DNA of 64,000 nucleotides, taken from Trileptium ribeirensis. Its lineage: Eukaryota; Nematoda; Enoplea; Enoplida; Thoracostomopsidae. A program made the position numbers and the translations under genes. The stretch spans positions 1 through 64,000 of the forward strand of contig JASANE010021275.1 in the NCBI GenBank assembly GCA_030248225.1, written 5' to 3'. Shown here piece after piece: positions 60,701-64,000 of the stretch (position 1 is its first letter; every line of letters starts with the position of its first letter). Below the pieces are notes generated by a model. It was not told the origin of the DNA. It did not search any database and saw only the letters and a program-made list of their open reading frames with translations.

Positions 60701-62777
60701 CAAACAGCTACTGAGTTATATATTTATATAGCCGTGACATAACAACATAATGCAATTTCGAATATCTCATATTGCTGAGATTTGTCTTCCAGGAATAATT
60801 CACGCGGTGACGGGAAACAGTTGTGGCAATTTTCAGAATACATTATTGGGTTAGGCTCACAAGTCTAGAAAACGCGTGCAGAACTGGCTAAGCAAACGAC
60901 GCTACTGAACTATTATGTCGCAAGCAAGGATGAAAGAGAGCGAGTGTGGTTTCATCAAGAGATGATTTTGTGTAATCACTTTTAACAGGCTTTGTGTTTT
61001 ATGTATATACTCACTAAAACCCTGACCGCGTTGAAAACCCTAAAAACTAAAATAACTTAAAGCTCACTAAGTATTCTTACTGATCTCTAGGCTACCAAAC
61101 CATCGTATCCAGCGTGTCAAAAAATATGCAGAAAGCATTCTTGATAACCTGTAGGCAAACCAAAATACTGAAGACAGACAGAAGAAAGATATTCTATTCT
61201 GGCAATCGGGTTCATTGCGTTAAACCATTTGAAAACATCTAAGGCATAAAATATTCGTCTCAGACTCTAGGTAACTAAACCACCGTATTCAACGTACCAA
61301 AGCCCTATATATAGACCTTTCTCGATCACTGCACATAATCAAATAAATGAAAACCCCACTATATTTTGAAAATCTTGTTTGTGGACCCTAAAACCCTTGA
61401 AACCCCATGAAAGGGTTAATATGGTCAATAGTCAAGTTGCCTAGACAGCAAAACCATCGCATTGAGCGTGCTTGATAACCTAATAGGCACTCATTGTAAG
61501 GTAAAACACGCTATAACAGGCTGAAATTTGGAAAATCGTTATTTCAGGCAAAGGGTTGGCAAACCATATTCAGGCCCACAGGAGCCCAGACAGAGAGTGA
61601 TGCCACAAAAGATCGAGGTCAGCAAACTATACATCCCGATGAGTTGATTCCGTGATTCCGGTGATATGAAATGGTGGTCACATGTTTTTGATGCGAAACC
61701 TATGTTGCGATACACGGAATGCGAAAGCCTGGTACAGTATGGGCAAATTTTTTGCCATTTTGACCCCGAAGATGGGTCGGAGCTAACTCATCACTTTTGC
61801 TATCGAATATAAAAATTATCCAAATCCATCCACCCAAAGATTAGTTATGCGCGAAAAGATTTTCACTATCTTTCCCTCTAGCAGTCTCAGTGGAAACTTC
61901 GCTCGCTCTGTTTCAATAATTTTAAGAAGATTTTTAGCTTGTCGGGACCTAATATTCTTCCGAATTAGCTGTTTTCAGCGCCAGTACAATTTCGCCCACC
62001 GTAGCCAGTTGCGCCATAAATCTGTAAACCCATCTAGCCCCAACGAACAATTAGTTGAAAGATGCCTAAGTTTCACATATTTTGTTATCCAAATTTATCT
62101 TTTAGAGCCCCGAGCAGCGCTGTACAGGGTCAATAACATATCCAACGCGTCTTTAAAATAAGTAACGTAGTGTTTATCCTTAGTCGTTCTGCGACATAGC
62201 CCTGACTGCACCTTGTTGCATTAAGAGGACAACACGGGCAAACACAAAGACCAATTAAGCCTTTACTTTACCTTATTGATAAGATCAGATTCTGGTTCCG
62301 GCAAAAATTCAAAGTTCCAGTTACTCAATGATGCTAAAGAAACAACTCGTACACAAACAGTGTATGATTGTAAAATAGCAACATTCGTAAAAAAATTTGG
62401 TATTGTAGGACCTATGTCTTGTTGTACACGGCTTCTTCAAAAAGACGTCCGGCATTTTTGATTTCGATAGAAAAAACTAATGCCCCCGGTTGGTTCACCC
62501 TGCAAAATTTTGACTCCCCCGGTAAAAACTCGTATGTACACCACCGCATAATGTACACACCACAAATGCTAACTAACCTTATACTGCAACCGATGCCGAC
62601 GTCCTTTGAGATGTGTATCTTTAGCTTGAATGTCAGTAAACTTGCAGGTGCACAGCTTACAAAAATAAATAGGTCGACCACCTTCGTCGCTGGTTAACTG
62701 CATGTAGAGGTCACCAACAGGTTCTGGTCCGTAAGCTTCGTCAATGTCAACATCGGTTGCAGCATCTTCGTCTGCCG
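27740..62777 (-). CDS. ZFR: ZFR orthologue (zinc finger RNA-binding protein, DZF family), 12 exons, 5' end beyond the window
   Basis: Twelve exons join in one frame to give 520 residues. Order: U1-type C2H2 finger (residues 39-61), Lys/Glu-rich linker (67-134), DZF domain (about 140-470), Pro/Gly linker and Lys-rich C-terminus. Diagnostic stretches include [53 protein letters not shown] and [11 protein letters not shown], all matching vertebrate ZFR closely. In the known family ZFR is a nuclear and cytoplasmic double-stranded-RNA-binding protein that affects splicing and RNA editing, and the DZF domain is a nucleotidyltransferase-like fold that dimerises with ILF2/NF45. Spliced coding length here is 1565 nt over 35 kb, so introns are about 95% of the locus and are full of mobile elements. 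Vertebrate ZFR has about 1070 residues, so the N-terminal half with the other fingers is missing from the window. All eleven splice junctions agree in phase. The last exon is the least certain. Confidence 0.95.
28670..28923. repeat. 127-bp tandem duplication
   Basis: Units at 28670-28796 and 28797-28923 differ at only a few bases (GCGACATTTGAACACCTGG versus GCGATATTTGAACACCGGG). The high identity marks a recent event. Confidence 0.95.
30838..31108. mobile_element. Short element with GAAACG(G/A)AGCGAGC inverted ends
   Basis: Left end GAAACGGAGCGAGCGTGG, right end inverse of TTGAAACGAAGCGAGC. Internal deletion derivative of the family seen full length at 60925-61917: it keeps the left (AATCACCTGTAACA) and right (CCCCTAGCGCCCTCAGTG) subterminal parts only. 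Confidence 0.7.
32237..32426 (-). CDS. ZFR: ZFR exon K: end of DZF and Pro/Gly-rich tail
   Basis: Residues 448-510 plus one base. Acceptor TCTACTTTTAG, donor [30 protein letters not shown] matches the [20 protein letters not shown] end of the DZF domain. The rest is a low-complexity Ser/Pro/Gly segment ([20 protein letters not shown]) ending in a basic stretch, where vertebrate ZFR has its RKRRR nuclear-localisation-like sequence. Confidence 0.93.
32514..32947. mobile_element. MITE with long inverted ends (CACTCGGTCATACTCATGTACT)
   Basis: Ends pair over at least 40 bases: ATTTCGTGGAAAAGTATG, then CACTCGGTCATACTCATG at the left, with the matching inverse at 32905-32947. A diverged relative starts near 50246 (AACACTCGGTCATACTCATT) and shares GATGTGGT just inside. 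I could not settle the target duplication. No coding capacity. Confidence 0.8.
34632..35305. repeat. 26-bp CpG-dense minisatellite, about 25 units
   Basis: Unit GACGAAATTGCGTCCGTGCG then CGTCAG. Two variants: one with GCGTCCGTGCGC, the other with GCATCCGTCCGTG and a CACG start; the second occurs in blocks near 34950, 35058-35130 and 35185-35300. A disrupted unit lies at 34990-35020, and degenerate units trail to about 35405. Each unit of the first variant has six CpGs. As 26 is not a multiple of three and the unit has no stop in any plus-strand frame, all three frames stay open and encode the same Arg-rich 26-residue cycle. It lies in a ZFR intron, antisense to that gene; I do not regard the frames as genes. 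Confidence 0.97.
36443..36537 (-). CDS. ZFR: ZFR exon [11 protein letters not shown] ... [11 protein letters not shown]
   Basis: Residues 416-447. Acceptor TTGTTTCAG, donor GCCCAA|GTTAGT. It carries PGLADPCEK and then [14 protein letters not shown], nearly identical to vertebrate ZFR. The longer overlapping frame that continues past 36537 is intron read-through. Confidence 0.96.
36686..37082. mobile_element. Harbinger-like MITE, TSD TTA
   Basis: Left end TGCAGCATTCACTGAAAAAA then TGTGTGCACTCACTGCACAT; right end inverse, TGCAGCGTTCACAGATAAAT. TTA flanks at 36683-36685 and 37083-37085. The TIR start TGC(A/G)GC(A/G)TTCAC resembles that of the MITEs at 24369 and 26884. Internal words TTGCTAC/GTAGCAA repeat many times in both orientations. 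Confidence 0.88.
38111..38181. repeat. 25-bp minisatellite, three units
   Basis: CTTCCCAACACACATTCGAC plus AGCTA repeated, the third unit altered. The paralogous repeat at about 60520-60575 lacks the tandem copies. Confidence 0.85.
38197..38803. mobile_element. Fold-back element with C(A/T)GCCACG ends and ACGTTCGTTTATAAACGAAC arms
   Basis: Outer ends CAGCCACGAG and, inverted, CTGCCACGGA; subterminal AAAAACG(A/G)ACGC and palindromic GTTCGTTTATAAACGAAC near 38239 and 38737; inner AATTATCTGGCTTTCCCC on both sides. A 13-bp hairpin CCTGGGGAAACCG / CGGTTTCCCCAGG lies at 38601-38613 and 38663-38675. Flanks at 38080-38190 and 38840-38960 match the uninterrupted sequence around 60500-60690, which supports insertion into an older repeat. 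Target duplication not identified. Confidence 0.65.
40384..40495 (-). CDS. ZFR: ZFR exon I: DZF helical half, AELLTEK and FRRLFE
   Basis: Residues 379-415 plus one base. Acceptor CATTTTAG, donor TCGG|GTGATT. Contains [10 protein letters not shown] and [19 protein letters not shown], equivalent to AMELLVEKAI and SPGDALRRVFECISSGIIL. The phase-1 end joins the first AT of the next exon to make an Asp codon. A 1.3-kb hAT-type element starts 240 bp upstream in the next intron. Confidence 0.93.
40735..42070. mobile_element. hAT-type non-autonomous element, copy A, TSD CTAACGAA
   Basis: Starts CAGGGAATAACCGGAAC and ends with the inverse of CAGGGAGTAACCGGAA; perfect 8-bp duplication CTAACGAA at 40727-40734 and 42071-42078. 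CAGGG-type ends with an 8-bp TSD are the hAT signature. Both termini are packed with the word CCGGAACC/GGTTCCGG. 1336 bp with no transposase. It is 166 bp longer than copy B because of an internal tandem duplication (about 41530-41860, GTACCGCACAGACTT twice). Located in ZFR intron H-I. Confidence 0.93.
42071..42352. repeat. 141-bp tandem duplication beside the hAT copy
   Basis: Units from 42071 and 42212 both begin CTAACGAAGATACTAATATC and end GTCGAGTTTTTGAAACT. The right-hand target duplication of the hAT element is thus itself the start of a tandem unit. Confidence 0.92.
42450..42640. mobile_element. Short TTAA-flanked inverted-repeat element
   Basis: Ends GTGCACAAAAATTGAACG and inverse GTGCTCAAAAATCGAACG, flanked by TTAA at 42446-42449 and 42641-42644, as expected for a piggyBac-type MITE. 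The interior is full of AATCGA/TCGATT words, like the block at 30318-30475. Confidence 0.65.
42896..43258. repeat. Dispersed repeat with GGGTCCAGAC ends; inverted relative at 47871-48262
   Basis: Ends carry CCAGCAAATTT(C/T)TTTTGGGTCCAGAC in both orientations and CAGGTTTTTT outermost. The copy at 47871-48262 is reverse-oriented and diverged, and both have the central GCAGGCTTT(C/T)AGCC and CTCTGCCTGTCCCAA parts. TIR structure suggests a DNA element; TSD unclear. Confidence 0.65.
43478..43573 (-). CDS. ZFR: ZFR exon H: DZF helical half, [12 protein letters not shown]
   Basis: Residues 347-378, exactly 32 codons, phase 0 at both ends. Acceptor TATTTTAG, donor TGG|GTAGGT. It follows WFQ directly with ARCGN, then [15 protein letters not shown], matching the ARANGL / ILRDLCQRVPTW segment of vertebrate ZFR. 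It is short, and was found by reading the minus strand between two repeat elements. Confidence 0.93.
45014..46060. repeat. Dispersed repeat copy with GAAACGGAGCGAGC left end
   Basis: Left end TTGAAACGGAGCGAGCGTGG at 45024, then at least two internal units (CATTGTATTCAG..CTTGATGCCCTGCAAGCAATG) and the right part with CAAATTTGTAGATTTAGATGAG and ATCACTTTTGCTATC near 46015. The right terminal inverted end is missing or too diverged. Confidence 0.65.
46612..47781. mobile_element. hAT-type non-autonomous element, copy B, TSD CCTTTCGT
   Basis: Same family as 40735-42070. Begins CAGGGAATAACCGGAACCG, ends inverse of CAGGGAGTAATCGGAATT; perfect 8-bp duplication CCTTTCGT at 46604-46611 and 47782-47789. 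1170 bp. A 73-codon frame at 46744-46965 has no transposase features. Confidence 0.93.
49180..49280 (-). CDS. ZFR: ZFR exon [19 protein letters not shown]
   Basis: Residues 313-346. Two bases complete a Glu codon from exon F; donor TTCCAG|GTTTGT in phase 0. A proline-rich linker ([14 protein letters not shown]) leads into [15 protein letters not shown], one of the most conserved helices of the ZFR/ILF3 DZF domain. Confidence 0.95.
49281..51685 (-). other. ZFR: ZFR intron F-G and its contents
   Basis: Contains a diverged relative of the 32514 MITE (about 50240-50530) and repeat sequence at 50730-51330 related to 37300-37640. Nothing coding recognised. Confidence 0.7.
51686..51875 (-). CDS. 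ZFR: ZFR exon F: DZF core with [10 protein letters not shown]
   Basis: Residues 250-312 plus one base. Acceptor ATTTCAG, donor GAAG|GTAAGC. After a divergent strand-helix ([20 protein letters not shown]) it carries the invariant [10 protein letters not shown] motif, then an acidic/polar loop. The loop before the next helix is longer and more acidic than in vertebrate ZFR, consistent with a variable linker. Confidence 0.95.
52229..52548. mobile_element. hAT-type element, copy C, truncated at its right end
   Basis: Begins CAGGGAACAACCGGAACCGG and follows copies A and B to about 52548 (GTCAAATCGAATATGCTT), then stops in an AT microsatellite. It was inserted into the satellite-like sequence ATAACCACAAATAC found again at 52945. 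No right TIR. Confidence 0.88.
52580..53340. repeat. Diverged satellite, five units of about 150-185 bp
   Basis: The landmark CATCCTCGAAAA(C/T)CTTTATAACC recurs, with changes, at about 52587, 52768, 52936, 53119 and 53268; a second landmark (GAAATCACG then CATTCCA) keeps phase with it. In ZFR intron E-F. Confidence 0.75.
54308..54485 (-). CDS. ZFR: ZFR exon E: DZF core, first beta-strands
   Basis: Residues 190-249. One base after the TTTTCAG acceptor completes a Lys codon from exon D; the donor is GAG|GTACGT in phase 0. The segment [20 protein letters not shown] followed by [18 protein letters not shown] matches the G-V-(L/M)-RVG-LAKgLLL-(R/K)GD and VLLC-S-P.-LL-RI core of the nucleotidyltransferase-like fold. 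Known DZF proteins lack nucleotidyltransferase catalysis, and nothing here suggests otherwise. Confidence 0.95.
54486..57039 (-). other. ZFR: ZFR intron D-E
   Basis: Besides the satellite it holds a GC-rich fold-back at 54710-54850 (GGTCCCCCAGTT / AACTGGGGACCC). The remainder has no recognised gene. Confidence 0.75.
55419..56195. repeat. Satellite of about 160 bp, five units
   Basis: Unit starts (GGGCGAGTCAGATGC-like, then AAAAATC, then AACCCC) fall at about 55419, 55549, 55711, 55869 and 56031: spacings 130, 162, 158 and 162. Each unit also has AGCCCAATTTTA, TAGTCAAAAT and TTTTTAACGGACCTAAA. In ZFR intron D-E. Confidence 0.85.
57040..57206 (-). CDS. ZFR: ZFR exon D: start of DZF domain
   Basis: Residues 135-189 plus two bases. 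Acceptor ATCTTGCAG, donor AACAA|GTGGGT. It contains [18 protein letters not shown] and then an amphipathic helix ending [12 protein letters not shown]. This is the conserved opening of DZF domains (in ZFR, ILF3 and STRBP: DRhVm.KH..IYPTeeEl, then a helix leading to LK.vSD). The reading frame continues a few codons past the donor before a stop, as expected for an intron. Confidence 0.95.
57207..58852 (-). other. ZFR: ZFR intron C-D
   Basis: AT-rich. Two short ACCCGGA(T/G)C-containing fragments (57650-57730, 58605-58640) may be remnants of the GGAACC-rich hAT family. No exon is required between C and D, which join in phase. Confidence 0.7.
58853..58925 (-). CDS. ZFR: ZFR exon C: short linker exon
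   Basis: Residues 110-134. Acceptor TTGTTCTAG|C, donor CCG|GTGAGT, 73 bp. One base completes a CGC arginine codon with exon B, then 24 codons begin [14 protein letters not shown]. It corresponds to the Glu/Met/Arg-rich linker before the DZF domain in vertebrate ZFR, but is much shorter. Its two other frames contain stops, which fixes the phase of the preceding junction. Confidence 0.8.
59444..59574 (-). CDS. ZFR: ZFR exon B: charged linker after the finger
   Basis: Residues 67-109 plus two bases of codon 110. It opens in phase 0 after TTTTATAG with [13 protein letters not shown], equivalent to the KKKVNPDLQVEVKP segment that follows the third finger of vertebrate ZFR, and continues into a basic/acidic helix ([22 protein letters not shown]). 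The end is unusual. The only donor that keeps the next exon open is TTCG|GCAAGT, a GC donor. Using the nearby GT (GGCAA|GTTCCA, exon end 59440) forces phase 0 and an early stop in the next exon. Confidence 0.9.
59978..60463. mobile_element. Harbinger-like MITE, same family as 25344-25770, TSD TAA
   Basis: Left end TGCATGAGTAAACTTAAGGT then GACCCC; right end inverse TGCGCGACTAAACTTAAAAT then GACCCC. TAA at 59975-59977 and 60464-60466. Internal CCATCCTATT and TTGTTACGGAA words match the other copy. Located in ZFR intron A-B. Confidence 0.85.
60925..61917. mobile_element. Near full-length element with GAAACGGAGCGAGC-type ends
   Basis: Left end ATGAAAGAGAGCGAGTGTGG, right end inverse of TTGAAACAGAGCGAGCGAAG. 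Interior: three or so diverged units (ACCAAACCATCGTATCCAGC, ACTAAACCACCGTATTCAAC, CAAAACCATCGCATTGAGCG), then the GATGCCACAAAAGATCGAGG and ATCACTTTTGCTATCGAA parts. About 1 kb without a frame. The units are those amplified at 20056-22350. Confidence 0.7.
62578..62777 (-). CDS. ZFR: ZFR exon A: U1/matrin-type zinc finger
   Basis: First exon visible here, residues 1-66. It starts after a TTTTTAG acceptor with two bases of a split codon and ends in phase 0 at AAG|GTTAGT. An acidic lead-in ([16 protein letters not shown]) precedes a finger CX2CX12HX5H with C39, C42, H55 and H61, ending [12 protein letters not shown]. This is the last of the three ZFR fingers, which bind double-stranded RNA. The longer plus-strand reading frame over the same bases (62419-62697) is a shadow. 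Confidence 0.95.
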
Positions 62778-64000
62778 CTAAAAATTATTATTAGATTAGG
62801 AAAATAGCATTTGCTAAAAGAAACAATCGCTTTTCCCAGCCACATTTATACTCCAAGAAGTTGTGCCGAATGTGTCCTCAACATGATGAACCCTCAACAA
62901 TTGATAAATTACGGTATATATGTAATAGTGATGCCAGAGATATGGTTTACCATATTCACGTAAAATCGTGGGATATATGTCGGATAATGCGGATATGAAC
63001 AACCAAATCCTAAAATATCAAAGCTTTATTTCAACCTAAAACTGTAAAAACCATTGCAAAGCCTAAAACCTCGTCGGCCTTAAAGCCATCTAAAATAGCT
63101 GACAACGGATGAAGTATTTCTGCTGGTCTCTAGATAACCAAATCATCGTGTTCACACAACTGAAAAACCTATTTAAACAATTCTTGATGCTTGTACTCAA
63201 TACGTAATCAAACTACTGAAGACAGACTATATTGTGGAAATATGGTTCAACCATAAACCCTTGAAAGCCCATCAAATATGCACGCTGGATGCTAGATAAC
63301 CAAATCGCTCACACCAACATGCAAAAACTTGCTTGTAAAAAAAAATTGAAAATTTCACTTTAAGCGAGTATTGAAAAACTTTAACTCATAATCGGTTTCT
63401 ATAACAAAAAAATACATACCAGGAAAGTTGTAGCCTAAATTTTCGTTCATAAACGTGTGGGAAAAAGTTTTAACCTAAAATGTTTGGTTACCCCAAATGG
63501 CCCTAACCAAAATGTCTCCAAATCGTGTTGGTTTTATGAAAATTTAGGTAGCAAGTCATGGGAACACCGCAAGTACAAAGCTAGGTGCACAACACAATTT
63601 CATCACGATACGGATAACAAATTCGGAGATATGATCGTTTTCTCTAATTTTATTTAAAAACATGTTTTGACCTAATTCCTACATCCTAAGAGCTACAAAG
63701 ATTGCTCGCCCTACAAATTAAGCCTAATTTTCGAGATCGAATCCATAATATATGTCGGACGCCTTTCCGATGACGAAAGGCCATCAGCCCATTTTAGGGC
63801 ACTATAATGAGTTATTGCGCCCAGTGGAATTTGAGTTATGCGTGTCATCCCGAAAAACAGAAACGGATGTCGAACGTCGAAATGTACCACTCTGGCCAGT
63901 GAGAAGCCTTCGCTACGTTCGTTTTACTCACAACCCTCAAAGTTCAAATATCGAAATCAGCAAGACCAGAAGATCAACAATTTGTAAACTGATAACAATA
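62778..64000 (-). other. ZFR: ZFR intron upstream of exon A
   Basis: Contains a dispersed-repeat copy at 63040-63310. No second zinc-finger exon is present on the minus strand up to 64000. Confidence 0.7.

Noticed and set aside
62419..62697. Plus-strand 92-codon frame
   Set aside because: Shadow of the ZFR zinc-finger exon on the opposite strand.

Overview
The window looks like nuclear DNA from an animal, probably an invertebrate. It is AT-rich, its one certain gene is spread over many short exons with kilobase-scale introns, and most of the rest is transposon-derived. I see no bacterial gene organisation, rRNA, tRNA or CRISPR array. I cannot name the species. The gene encodes ZFR, a family known from animals, but it is divergent from vertebrate ZFR, and the retroelement is a CR1/Jockey-type LINE.

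The main gene is an orthologue of ZFR (zinc finger RNA-binding protein; insect Zn72D) on the minus strand. I assembled twelve coding exons from position 62777 down to a stop at 27740-27742. They give a C-terminal part of 520 residues: a U1/matrin-type C2H2 finger, a charged linker, a complete DZF domain, and a Pro/Gly-rich then Lys-rich tail. Intron phases agree at all eleven junctions, and one intron can only be spliced in frame as a GC-AG intron. The 5' exons lie beyond position 64000.

Region by region: 1-10375 is a giant inverted repeat whose arms each hold a decayed LINE (ORF1 with a PHD-like finger, endonuclease, reverse transcriptase), tail to tail around a spacer of about 1.1 kb. Positions 10376-19830 hold little that I recognise: a candidate small cysteine-rich secreted ORF at 12275 and some GC-rich repeat blocks. 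Positions 19832-24090 hold a retropepsin fragment, a tandem and then inverted array of about 535-bp units, a fold-back, a GC-rich block, and a 569-bp tract with only two G residues. Positions 24275-27380 hold three Harbinger-like MITEs, one with its empty site preserved next to it, and a possible transmembrane exon. From 27740 onward the ZFR introns hold further MITEs, two intact hAT-type non-autonomous elements with perfect 8-bp target duplications, a 25-unit 26-bp CpG-dense minisatellite open in all three plus-strand frames, and two satellite arrays of roughly 160-180 bp.

I found no convincing new multi-gene system. The observations most worth checking are the G-depleted tract, the 26-bp minisatellite, the large LINE palindrome, the MITE with its empty site, and the GC-AG intron.
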